This document shows positions 45,231 to 55,457 of a DNA stretch of 64,000 bases, one piece after another. The position numbers were made by a program, and so were the translations under genes. The stretch is taken from positions 5,771,001-5,835,000 of the forward strand of contig NC_056409.1 of the NCBI RefSeq assembly GCF_905147365.1, read 5' to 3'. Below the pieces are notes generated by a model. The model did not search any database. It was not told where the DNA came from and saw nothing but the letters and a program-made list of their open reading frames with translations. How positions within the stretch are numbered: the stretch's first letter is position 1; each line of letters begins with the position of its first letter. This DNA is from Aricia agestis (lineage: Eukaryota; Arthropoda; Insecta; Lepidoptera; Lycaenidae).

Positions 45231-46101
45231 GTATGATGGGATTCATTATGTTAATTACATGAACTGCACACTACAGATACTGACATGTATACATTTTTTC
45301 ACATCGTTGTAACACGAGGCACTCAAGCAATTAGGTATGAAGTGCGGTGCCTCCGGCGTCGCCTTTGCATTCTGATAAGCCGGGATGTGGCCTGAATATT
45401 AATTTCATTCGAGACAAATTATTTTTGCCATGATAATCTATAATGGCAAAAATAAAATCACGGGACACGCAGTTTCCAGCTTAATGCAGCTTTGTTGCTA
45501 AAAGCTTGGAACTATATGCGTAGGTCTCTAATAAAATGCTTTCAATTTTACCAAGTTTGTGGAAAAACTTTTCATTATGTCTAATACCTCTATAATTCTT
45601 TAGCCTACTTACAGAATAACGGAAGATTAGCTTCACATATTTATAGCTTTATTGTCGATCCAAAAACGCCCTAATCTCTCCAAAGCCCGTAAAACAGAAA
45701 AGCCAATAAAAATCTTTATAATCACAATGAAATTGACTTCCAGTTTAATCACAAAGTTATAACACTTTTATATTGAATCCCGATCGGAGTCTCAGAAGTT
45801 CACCTCATTCTTTTATCAGTCGTATTGGGGATGTTAATATCGGCGGATCACAGTTGTTAGAAGTTTTCCCTTATAATGTGTAGGCTCGAGTATGTTTGCG
45901 GCCGGGGCGGTTTGTGTAGCTTCCTTTTAACTTTATTGGATATTCGGGGTATTGTTTGGTGTCGTGATACAAGATTGCCAATATATTAGCTAATGCTACT
46001 TGTGATTGGCCTTTTATCCTACTATAGCGAAGCTAAAATTACGCTTGTTTTTCGTAACAAAATCTCCATTACATAGTTTGTATATTATTATTATTTACAA
46101 A
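45231..46101. other. Non-coding stretch
   Basis: No gene or bounded repeat recognised. Confidence 0.4.
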
Positions 46102-46530
46102 CTAGCGACCCGCCCCGCCGTCGCACGGGTATAAAATATATAGCCACTGAAAAAATGATTAAAATCGATAGACTATGATCCTTCACGTGGTCTACTTCTT
46201 ATATGTGCCAAATAACATAAAAATTGCTCCAGTAGTTCGCGAGATAAGCCCTTTCAAATAATTTCCCCCGTTTTTTCCACATTCTCCTATTAGTCTTAGC
46301 GTGATAAAATATAGAATCCTCAATAAATGGGCTATCTAACGCTGAAATAATTTTCAAACCGGACCAGTAGTTCCTGAGATTAGCGCGTTCAAGTTAGCAT
46401 TTCAAATAATTTCCCCAGTTTTTTCCACATTTTCCTCTATTTCTTCGCTCCTATTAGTCTTAGCGTGATAAAATATAACCTATAGCCTTCCTCGATAAAT
46501 GGGCTATCTAAATTGAAAGAATCTATATAA
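46102..46530 (-). mobile_element. Helitron-type repeat with internal duplication
   Basis: The minus-strand 3' end reads ACCCGTGCGACGGCGGGGCG, GGTCGCTAG followed by T, the same kind of end as the Helitron at 57849-58783. Inside, a ~110-180 bp segment is duplicated: GTTTTTTCCACATTCTCCTA / TTAGTCTTAGCGTGATAAAA recurs at about 46270 and 46430. The 5' end is not resolved. Confidence 0.6.
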
Positions 46531-46846
46531 ATATTAAATATACATTAAATATATTTCGTACTATTTTAACGTTAAAATAACTCATTTAAAAGGAGAACGG
46601 CAATAAAACTAAAGACACAATAACGGTAAAGTTGGTATTTGTTTTATCTTACGCTACTTAAAGCACAGTAATTAAAGTCGGAGTTTTGATAGTAAAGAAC
46701 GGTATTAAAAGCCTTTTCTATAGCCCGATCCGACGTAGGAGATTAATCTGTTGGTGTCGAGTATACGATACCCTGGACGATTAATGTATGACATAATATC
46801 CGATATAGCAATAAATAATAAACAATAATGAACACTTCTAATCACT

Positions 46847-47304
46847 TTTAGGGTTCCGTACCCAAAGGGTAAAAACGGGACCCTATTACTAAGACTTCGT
46901 TGTTTGTCCGTCTGTCCGTCCGTATGGCTGTCTGTCTGTCTGTCTCCAGGCTGTAACTCAAGAACGGTAATAGCTAGAGAGATGAAATTTTCACAGATTA
47001 TATTATGTGAATCGGTTGCCGCTTTAACAACAAAAACTAAAAATAAAATAAATATTTAAGGGGGACTCCCATACAACAAACGTGATTTTTTTGCCCTTTT
47101 TTGCTCTAAGTATATCAATAATGGCAACAGGTACTTGAATTTTTCTCAAAGTACTTAGTTATATGTGTCCCATAATATTCAATAATAATATTAAAATAAA
47201 ATAAAAAATGAAGGGTCCCATACAAAAACACAATTTTGGCCTAATTTTGTTATATAATGGTACGGAACCCTTCGTGTGCGAGTCCGACTCGCACTTGGCT
47301 GATT
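46847..47304 (+). mobile_element. GGTTCCG-family element, full-length
   Basis: Starts TTAGGGTTCCGTACCCAAAG, GGTAAAAACGGGACCC and ends GGTACGGAACCCTTCGTGTG, palindrome, CACTTGGCTGA. Same internal order as 37499-37944. Confidence 0.85.
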
Positions 47305-47681
47305 ATGTCTAATTTACTCCGTATCTCATTAGCGACTAATAGCGATTTCGGATCGGATGCAATGAAAACTCCTAGACACGGAATTCAGAAACGTAAAATA
47401 AACTTTTGTTAAGCATTATATGATTTTTATTTTATCTGTGGTAAATTAAACATGAGCCGTGAAGTTTATTTTTATTAAGTGGGGTTTGTTTGGAACCGAG
47501 CCTCAATTATGTCCCGCGGGAAGCCAAACTCGTTAGTCCCGAGTTTTACTTCCATCTATTTTGGCTTCCATTAAAGTTTTCTTAAATGCAAATCATTGAT
47601 TTCAAGATCCAGTGACTGCCGATGAGATGTTTAGTTCTGGCTTGAAGCTAGGTGGGGTCCTTGCAAAATTATTTTTATCGT

Positions 47682-47830
47682 TTTTTTTTAAGAAATAAGG
47701 GGGCAAACGAGCAAACGGGTCACCTGATGGACATCAACTTCCGTCACCCATGGACACTCGCAACATCAGAAGGGCTGCAGGTGCGTTGCCGGCCTTTTAA
47801 GAGGGAATAGGAGAGGGTAAGGAAGGGAAT
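47682..47830 (-). mobile_element. SINE, strongly 5'-truncated (GGGAGAGCC family)
   Basis: T-run, AGAAATAAGGGGGCAAACGA, CGGGTCACCTGATGGACATC and GGCCGGCCTTTTAAGAGG-like sequence, ending in the G-rich stretch (GGAAGGGAATC). Confidence 0.8.
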
Positions 47831-48335
47831 CGTGTTGTTCGTTTTATCTTTTAATTGTAAAAAATACGGCAGTTTTAATGTTAAATGATATTATAATTAT
47901 TCAGCGGTGACCTAACCTCTGTAATAATTGATATTATAGTGTAACACACTAGTAGTTTGTAAAACTAACAAAAGGAACGTTTAAAATTACATGGAAGCAT
48001 ACAATCGAAAATATATTCCCAAGTAACGTGTGGAAACGCGGAAATGAGAGCTCATGCATAATTTCAAATAATTTTCTATGTGGCGGGAATAAGAAAAATT
48101 ATTGCAGCGTACGTACGTATAGTGGGCGAAATATTTTTATACAGGCTGGGTATTTGTCTTTCAGCCAATAAACAAGTGTTTTGGGAAACCTTCTACTTAA
48201 AATCGCGGCTGAGTAGAGGTCCAAATTTAACAAACTGTTACCATTGAATGAAGAAAAGCGTGACGTAGGTATCGAACAATGCCGCTAGTAGGTATCTACC
48301 TAACCGTGCCTTAACAATTTTAACCTAAACAATCT

Positions 48336-48632
48336 TTTTAGGGTTCCGTACCCAAAGGGTAAAAACGGGACCCTATTACTGAGACTTCGATGTCTGTCCG
48401 TCTGTCTGTCTGTCTCCAGGCTGCATCTCAAGAACCGCTATAGCTAGACTTCTGAATTTTTTTCATATTGTGTATTTCTGGTGCCGCTTCAACAAATACT
48501 AAAAACAATTTTTGTTTTTTATTTTATTTTTGATACAAAAAAGTAAAAACACAATATTTTTTTCCCTACTTTCGCTTTATAACGGTGCGGAACCCTTCGC
48601 GAGCGAGTCTGACTCGCACTTGGCCGATTTTT
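48336..48632 (+). mobile_element. GGTTCCG-family element, internally shortened
   Basis: Starts TTTTAGGGTTCCGTACCCAA, AGGGTAAAAACGGGACCC; shares the core and ends GGTGCGGAACCCTTCGCGAG, palindrome GCGAGTCTGACTCGC, ACTTGGCCGA. Confidence 0.85.
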
Positions 48633-49922
48633 TACTTTTGTTCGACTTGAAAAATAACGTCCTAGATAGTTCAAAACGCTATATTTTCTTATTTTTAAAG
48701 GTTATGGTGACAGTCGGTCCAAAATTAACTTTTGGTTGGACACTATAACATACTCACTAAATAAATATATTGTAATAGCATTTTAACTCGAACAAGATAA
48801 TATTATGTAGCGGAGTGCTTATGCCGAGGTGAATGCAGCATAAATAACCTGCTCGCCTTGGGACGTAGAATATGATAGCGCTTATCACATTAGAGGCCGT
48901 AAATAGACGCCTTTGTTCCACTAAATATTCTCTAGTTTATTCTTCTTTGCATTTGCACTTTACAATGTTTGTGAAGCGAAAACTTCTTTATTTTCCGTTT
49001 AAATTAATTTTGGTTGATACGGAAATAAAAAAATAACCCTACTATCTCCTACGATATTAAAAATATACATTACACATCGAAACTCGGTCAAATAATTAAT
49101 GTGTTGCTGTACTTATTTATTGCGTGGTTAATACATTAAGTTTTCAGTGTTACAGCTGCCTATATTATTCATAGTCGGAGCGGAGTATAAGTGCATAGAT
49201 AGTGCATAGATTTTCTTAGGATAAAAAGAACCCAGATGGTGGTTTTTTATCCGGAACGTTAAAAAGAAACAGCCAATAGTTAAATTATAATATTAAATTT
49301 CAAATACGGTGTTTAAACTACGGTGCTCGTGTATTGTTAGCTTCTGAGTGTTCAAGCTTGCGTGTGCACTATTTTTGGGTTGTGACAGCTTTATGCAATA
49401 ATAGCATTTAAATATTAGCTAGTAGCTAGCATAGTTGTATAAAACTAGGTGGCAATTAGTATTAGACTATACAATACTCGTCAAGCTCTTATGGTCATTG
49501 ACCTTTTATAATTTTCTATTAAGCTTGCTTGTAATGAAGTAAACAGCGCGTGATATTTTCCGAGTAAGCTTCAAAGCTGTAGCGAATATAGAACAGGCAT
49601 GCACGTTTTCTATTTTTACGTAGAGCCAGGCTGAGCTCTAACGCCTACGTGCTATTAAAAAGTATGAAATATGACGACAGATGATATTACCATACTGGGT
49701 ATAATAGTAATAAGAATTTCGTCCTAAATTAAAAACCTTGATAATCCTTAGATAATGAACACATAACGTGTTGTCAAAGAACGCCATTGTAGAATTATAA
49801 TGTTCATCCCAACAGTAAACAGATACAAACTGGTAGATAAAAAGAGTAATAACTAGCATAGATGAGTCATTTTGGATCTTTAATTACCAACTTCTATTCT
49901 ATTTTTAAAAAAATATAACATA
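48633..49922. other. Non-coding stretch
   Basis: No gene or bounded repeat recognised. Confidence 0.4.
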
Positions 49923-50463
49923 CAGATGTACGAAAATTTTAAAAGCATGCGACATAAAAATAAACTTAAAATACCTATATCAAAGACTTGTAAGCTTAGT
50001 AAAAGTGCATACATAATGATGCCAAAACTACATAACAAACTACCCACTGACTTAAAGCAAATTGAAAATTATTATAGTTTTAAAAATAAATTATTTAAAT
50101 TTCTCATAGATAAAAATTTCTACTCTGTTTCAGAATATCTAAACGATAAATATAATCAAATTTAATTATGTAAATAAATATTTAAATATATAGTTTAATG
50201 TAATGTATAATTTTGACATGATTTTAATATTTGACTTATGTTGTGATGTGATGAACTGATGAGATAAGACCTAATTTTATAAACCTATTTAGATTTACAT
50301 AATATGCATGTTACTTAATTAATATTACTTCCATATTTAAAAACATTTGCATGCCATAAACAGGCAAAACATGTAGGTACCTATCAATGTTTGTAACACC
50401 TAATTTCACCATGTTTTGTGCAAATAAAGAATTTTGAATTTGAATTTGAATTTTGAATTTGAA
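49923..50463 (+). pseudogene. LINE 3' end: reverse-transcriptase C-terminus and TTGAAT tail
   Basis: A frame from 49926 to 50165 (79 residues) carries a typical LINE ORF2 C-terminus: NFKSMRHKNKLKIPISKT, then AYIMMPKLHNKLPTDLKQ, SFKNKLFKFLIDK and FYSVSEYL. No polymerase motif lies upstream, so the copy is 5'-truncated. After the stop a ~250-bp AT-rich 3' UTR leads to AATAAAGAATTTTGAATTTG and a TTGAAT repeat tail ending at about 50463. ACATAC occurs on both sides (49917-49923 and 50470-50476) and may be part of a degraded target duplication. This LINE family differs from the intact one at 28-33 kb. Confidence 0.7.
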
Positions 50464-50754
50464 CTTACCAACATACCAGATTACACAAGAATTCGTACAG
50501 TATAGTTTTGTATAGATGAGTAACAAAATCCATAAATCCATCTATCCATCATTAATATTATCTATTCTTACTATCACTCCCATTAATAAATTATAGTTGT
50601 AAGATGATTAATAGTCATCATTTCGGGATAAAAGTGGCTTTGTGTTAATCAAGAACTACTTACCTACTACTATGCCAGTTTATCATGGTAGTTTATGCTT
50701 TTGAACATTCCTTCATTAGATTTTGCGTAAAGAAGTAACTGACACTCAAAAACT

Positions 50755-50880
50755 TTTTTTGTAAAATAAGGGGGCAAACGAGAAAACGGGTCACCTGATG
50801 GAAAGCAACTTCCGTCGCCCATGGACACTCGCAGCATCAGAAGAGCTGCAGGTGCGTTGCCGGCCTTTTAAGAGGGAATA
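50755..50880 (-). mobile_element. SINE, strongly 5'-truncated (GGGAGAGCC family)
   Basis: T-run, AAATAAGGGGGCAAACGAGA, CGGGTCACCTGATGGAAAGC, GCCGGCCTTTTAAGAGGGAA, then unrelated sequence. Confidence 0.8.
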
Positions 50881-51346
50881 CGCTCTATTCTACGCTAAGC
50901 GTAATTTTATTTATTAATGTAATTTCATTTCAATGTATGTATTTTTATGATATTTATTTTAAGAAATATATCACAAATGCTAACTGAAGTAAATAATATT
51001 TCCGTAATAGGTTCCGTTTTTAAGAAATATCCATTCTTCCGTTCGAATAGTTTTCCTTGTCGGAAGGCGGGTTCCGTGAAAAATATTGCTCTTGTTTTTG
51101 ATTGTCCCCGTACCTATCTTGTTTATGGTATTATTTTACAGACGATTACCCTCGTTAGTACACCCTTGTGACTTCGGGACATATTCTATTTTCAGAAGAT
51201 AAGAGCGCTTACACGAGTGCGTAAATGTATCGGAATTGGGAGTGTGTTGGTGCTAAATAGTTTGCCCTCTTCGATATAACGAACATTATGAGCAAGTATT
51301 TTATTGAATAGAATATGTAACCAGCCTTTACATTATTTAATACAAT

Positions 51347-52602
51347 AGTCAAAGGCGGTCAGTCTAAGTTTTTCTCTGTGTCTTGCGGAGTTAAACGAGG
51401 TTGTGTACTAGCGCCAACCTTATTTGCCATATATTTCTCCTTTATGGTTAACGATGCGTTAAAGAACAACGCGCACGGCATAAAAATACGATTCCGTACT
51501 GATGGCAAGCTTTTTAATCTAATAGGGCTCAAGGCGAACACTAAGGTTTCGTACGACGTGATCACTGAATTAATGTATGCTGATGATATCTGTTTTGTAT
51601 CTGACTCTCCTTCAGGTCTTCAAGAAGTTATAACCAGATTTAACGAATCATGCTTGCGTTTTGGTTTAAAAATCAGTATTCTGAAAACGGAAGTTATAGC
51701 CTCTAGGTCTGGAAATCCTGTCCACTTCAATGCATACATAGGTGATCAGCAACTAAAACAAGTTGATAAATTTAAGTACCTTGGGAGCACCATCACAAAC
51801 AAGGCAGACTTGGACGCTGAAATCAATAATAGAATTGGTGCTGCTGCAGCTGCGTTTGGCAAACTTCGAGGGAAAGTCTTTAAGTCACACGATCTAAAGC
51901 TTCAAACAAAAATCAAAGTTTATATGGCAATTGTCCTTCCAATCCTTCTGTATGCATCTGAAACATGGTGTCCGTATCGCAAGCATATTCGAACTCTAGA
52001 CAGATATCACCTGAAGTGTCTGCGAGATATACTTAACATCAAGTGGACTGACCGTGTCCGGAACACCGATGTGCTGCGACGTGCTAACGTCTGTGGCATG
52101 GAAGCCTACCTAATGCGACGCGCGACGTCAGCTACGCTGGTGTGGCCACGTTTCCAGGATATCCGATGAGAGGGTAGCGAAACGTATGCTCTATTCTGAA
52201 CTCGTGGAAGGCAAACGTTGTTCAGGTGGACAATTCCTCAGATTTAAAGATGTTCAGAAAATGCATATGAAGCGTTGCGAAGTGAACCACTCTCGATGGG
52301 AAGAACTGGCATCAAATAGACCACAATGGCGGAAACTTATAAATGAAAAAGTCCACTCATTTGAAGAAAAAAGAAGGTGCGATCTTGACATGAAAAGAGA
52401 CCAACTTAAGAATAAAGCACCTTCAAAAATCACTTATAATTACGAAAACGGTATCCTAACGTGTACTGTGTGTGCACGCACGTTCTCTGCAAGGATAGGA
52501 TACCTTAGTCATATGCGTGCCCACGATCGTCGCCGCAATATATAGTGTGAAGTCAAGTCGCCGAGGCCGAAATCGGTCAGGACACACATATATATATATA
52601 TA
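51347..52602 (+). mobile_element. 5'-truncated LINE with (TA)n tail and 13-bp target duplication
   Basis: TATTTAATACAAT occurs at 51334-51346 and again at 52603-52615, exactly flanking the reverse-transcriptase-coding fragment. The 3' end runs through a short UTR into (TA)n. This is textbook target-primed insertion with 5' truncation. Confidence 0.9.
51348..52545 (+). pseudogene. LINE reverse transcriptase (C-terminal part) with C2H2 zinc finger
   Basis: The frame enters at the truncation point and shows motif B CGVKRGCVLAPTLF, a KLFNLIGLKANTKV block, motif C YADD (LMYADDICFVSD), the KFKYLGSTI block, AAFGKLRGKVF, LPILLYASETW and LKCLRDILNIKWTDRVRN. At about 52120-52130 the frame shifts by one base: the conserved QLRWCGHVSR block continues in the next frame through VEGKRCSGG to a stop at 52543-52545. 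The C-terminus contains a perfect C2H2 finger, C-x2-C-x12-H-x3-H (CTVCARTF ... LSHMRAH), known from one group of animal LINE reverse transcriptases and likely a nucleic-acid binding module. Endonuclease and motif A were lost by 5' truncation. The frameshift makes it non-functional. Clade (RTE-like or related) is uncertain. Confidence 0.88.
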
Positions 52603-52646
52603 TATTTAATACAATGTTCTTCCTTCAACGGATTAATATAAACATA

Positions 52647-52981
52647 ATAATAATAATAGCTCCCACACCGGTTTCGGTGACGGTGGCCGGTTTCATTGAA
52701 ACCAGGCCAGCTACGCAGGAGTAATTTAATAATGCCCAAGTGTGTGTGCAGTACACAAGAGCACTCTCTATTCCTTTACTCTCATAACCCAGTGGGACGG
52801 AAGACCGACACGACCGGCGAGAGATCAGGCGCAGGACCGACTTTTTACATGCCCATCCGATGCATGGATCATCTTACTTGTCTGACAATCAGGTGATCAG
52901 CCTGCACTGTCCTAACCAAACTTGGAAATAACATGTTCCCAACGCGGGAATCGAACTCACGACTAGACCACGGAGGCTTTC
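52647..52981 (-). mobile_element. tRNA-derived SINE with 12-bp target duplication
   Basis: AATATAAACATA flanks it at 52635-52646 and 52982-52993. On the minus strand it starts CCTCCGTGGTCTAGTCGTGA, GTTCGATTCCCGCG (box-B-like GGTTCGAxxCC type), continues through TCACCTGATTGTCAGACAAG and GACGGTGGCC-like sequence and ends AACCGGTGTGGGAGCTATTA followed by (TTA)n. The head is tRNA-like, but the cloverleaf is not complete, so it is not a tRNA gene. Confidence 0.88.
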
Positions 52982-53085
52982 AATATAAACATAGTTACAA
53001 TCATAACAAGCATGGTTCGTGATCCCTCTTCCTGTTGACTTAATACGGTATTACTCCATAATGTACGAGTATTATATTGCTGACA

Positions 53086-53579
53086 CCCGTGTGGTCTCGG
53101 GCTAAGAATATGACCCATCTCTAACCTAAGGGTGTCGTAAAAGGTGACTAAAGGACATTGGTCGGATAAGAGGACAAACATCTTCCTCTGCCGCTTAGGC
53201 TCCGGCTACCGTTCCATGGCGGTATAACCATGATGTATCCTGGAATGCTATAAATGCCATAGCTGATAGTGGGCAGCAGTACTATTAGTAAAAAGAATTC
53301 CAGTCTGCGGTCACCAACCCGTTTGCCAAGCGTGGTGACTATGGCAAATTTCCTCCCTATTATCACAACCCAGATTTATGGCCCCCAGTTCCCGGTTGCT
53401 GCGCTATTCCTGGCCATGGTAGGCAAACGTAGTGTAGGACGTCCCGCAGCACGTTGGACCGATGATTTGAAGAAAATGGCTGGCAGCGGATGGATGAGGG
53501 CTGCCCAAGATCGGGATGGTTGGCGCTAATTGGGGGAGGCCTACGTTCAGCAGTGAACGACAATAGGCTGATGATGATG
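53086..53579 (+). mobile_element. 5'-truncated LINE with (GAT)n tail and 12-bp target duplication
   Basis: ATATTGCTGACA flanks it at 53074-53085 and 53580-53591. Near the 3' end it encodes GRPAARWTDDLKKMAGSG and MRAAQDRDGWR, then a stop where the family continues (LGEAYVQQ after one stop). This is the common C-terminus of insect LINEs ending in short GAT/TGA repeats, as in the RTE clade. The tail is GCTGATGATGATG. The 5' part (CCATCTCTAACCTAAGGGTG, GTCGTAAAAGGTGACTAAAG) is a block commonly seen in such elements. Stops and truncation make it inactive. Confidence 0.88.
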
Positions 53580-54169
53580 ATATTGCTGACAACGCACATT
53601 CAATTCTTACGATGTTTTGCATTCACATACTTTTGAAATGCAATATTCGAAGTTCAATAAAATCCAATGTTCTCTTCATGCATAGATGTATAAAGAGAAT
53701 ACAAAAGCACCAGCGGCAAACTCAGTTTTAATGAGTACAAAACAGTGGCACATTCACCAGTATTGTATTGAAGCGCTTTGCTCAGTTTTTGTTTTTTTAA
53801 TTCATTTGAATAAGGCTATCGAACAGAGTCTTTCGCCGCTAAAGACTTTTTTCATTTGATTAGCATGTTATTTATTATAAATAATGAAATATTAAAACGC
53901 CCCGTAATAATTGATGAGCTTATCTTTTAAACTTAAATTAATGTTGCCAAGGCAGGCAGGGTTAATTTATCAAGTTTTTTATAAACAACTTACTTTTTTC
54001 CCAAATTTAAAGTGAATTTTATTGAAAAAGGTGTAAATTAAATAACTTTCTCTAATGAAGATAATCGAATTAAACGAATGGTAAGCTAAGCCTTAAATCG
54101 GTTACAACGGAACTTTGCTAAATTTTTTTGCTACGGACATCATAATTGATCTGGATACACTCCAAAACT

Positions 54170-54382
54170 AAACGCAATCCCTACTCATGTAAAAGTGTGT
54201 CTGTCTGTCTATCTTTCCATCTGTCTGTAGCCTCTTCAAGCTTAAAGCGCCGAAGCTATTTTAATGGTATTGAGATAGTTTGAGTCCCGGGAAAGGAACG
54301 AAAAGATAATTTTATCCCGAAAAATATACGGTTCCCGCGTGATAAACAAATTCCGCGCAACGGAGTTGCGGGCTTCATCTAG
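54170..54382 (+). mobile_element. Short Helitron-type repeat (GCGAAAGTGTGTCTG family), diverged
   Basis: Contains GTAAAAGTGTGTCTGTCTGT, GAGTCCCGGGAAAGGAACGA, GGTTCCCGCGTGATAAACAA and the end CGCAACGGAGTTGCGGGCTT, CATCTAG. A hAT MITE has inserted exactly at its 3' end. Confidence 0.65.
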
Positions 54383-54384
54383 CA

Positions 54385-54618
54385 CAGCTATCCCAAACCC
54401 GCGGCCCGCCGGGACTTTATCTGTGGCCCACGTGATGTTAAACCATTTCGAAATTCACGCCCACCGACAAAATAATGTAAAGTCGTCGTGAAAGTCGTGA
54501 AATTTGTGCCACTTTTAAAAACGTTATTTTTTAACCCTACAATTTTTTTGTTGCGGCCCGCGACACCAAGACCAAAACATGTTTGTAACCCGTTTAAAAA
54601 AAAGGTTGGGGACCACTG
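54385..54618. mobile_element. Non-autonomous hAT transposon (MITE) with 8-bp target duplication
   Basis: Starts CAGCTATCCCAAACCCGCGG and ends AAGGTTGGGGACCACTG; the inverse of the end is CAGTGGTCCCCAACC, matching the start in hAT fashion. ATCTAGCA is duplicated on both sides (54377-54384 and 54619-54626). The interior is rich in GCGGCCCGC-like words, also mirrored (GCGGCCCGCGACACC). No transposase. Confidence 0.88.
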
Positions 54619-54983
54619 ATCTAGCATATCATAAATGCAACCAAAATTTTTTGCAAATACCGGTAGGCTCAAAGCGCATTATATCGTGTGATTTGTTTTC
54701 ACATTCGAACTTTTTATAAAAAAAAAACACATATTATTATTGTAATTTGAATTGTTATCTGATGCTGATGTGTCCCCCAGGCCCGGCGCACATTAGGTGA
54801 ACACGAGTGATAAGTAACATTGTTATGTACGAGAAAAACGTTTTTACTGAAGAAAAAGATATGCCAAAGTGCGGCGCGAAGTCGCTTAGCCCAGGGCGCT
54901 TGTATATTGTATAATATAGCTTCTGAAATTCTGATGCTCCTGGGATTTCTGAGACGTCAATAACGTCCACTTTGTAAAATATC

Positions 54984-55035
54984 GGCTAAGTGCGAGTAGG
55001 ACTCGTGAAGGGAGAGTTTCGTACCGTCTTTTAGG
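54984..55035 (-). mobile_element. GGTTCCG-family right-end fragment
   Basis: TATCGGCTAAGTGCGAGTAG, GACTCGTGAAGGG and AGTTTCGTACCGT are a diverged inverse of the family right end. Confidence 0.6.
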
Positions 55036-55053
55036 TCAGTTTATAATTAAGCT

Positions 55054-55122
55054 GTTGCTAGTCGTCCGGTTACCGGATGAATTAAAAAAAATAATTCATC
55101 CGATTACCGGACGACTAGCAAC
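55054..55122. repeat. Strong hairpin, 30-bp arms
   Basis: GTTGCTAGTCGTCCGGTTAC ... GGATGAATT is mirrored by AATTCATCCGATTACCGGAC ... GACTAGCAAC with one mismatch. A partial third copy (GGTAATCGGACGACTAG) follows at 55124-55140. Confidence 0.8.
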
Positions 55123-55139
55123 AGGTAATCGGACGACTA

Positions 55140-55217
55140 GACACTTCGTTATTATTATCTGCCTAATTTGTGTTATTGTGTATTGTTTATGAGTATAATA
55201 AAGAATTTGAATTTGAA
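55140..55217 (+). mobile_element. LINE 3' tail remnant
   Basis: TTATGAGTATAATAAAGAAT followed by TTGAATTTGAAT: AATAAAG plus the TTGAAT repeat, the same tail type as 50424-50463. No coding part remains. Confidence 0.5.
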
Positions 55218-55310
55218 TCTATCAGAGAAACTTATATTATCTAACAGAGATATTATTATTATTATTATTTGGTCGTGTTATGTCGGGCCCAGCGGACAGA
55301 GGCCGTAGCC

Positions 55311-55457
55311 AAAGTCCCTTTCATTAAAAACGATGGCGAAATTCGTTATCAAAATGTATGGGATTCGCAAGCGAAATGTCATTTAGCGATGACTTATGTC
55401 AAACCGCATACATTTTGATAACGAATTTCGTCATCGTTTTTAACGAAACATACTTTG
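55311..55457. mobile_element. Palindromic MITE, ~147 bp
   Basis: AAAAACGATGGCGAAATTCG, TTATCAAAATGTATG is mirrored by CATACATTTTGATAACGAAT, TTCGTCATCGTTTTTAACG; the outer AAAGTCCCTTTCATT and AACGAAACATACTTTG are partly mirrored. Confidence 0.8.

Noticed and set aside
51359..51565. Minus-strand frame opposite the reverse transcriptase
   Set aside because: Shadow of a strongly supported plus-strand coding fragment.
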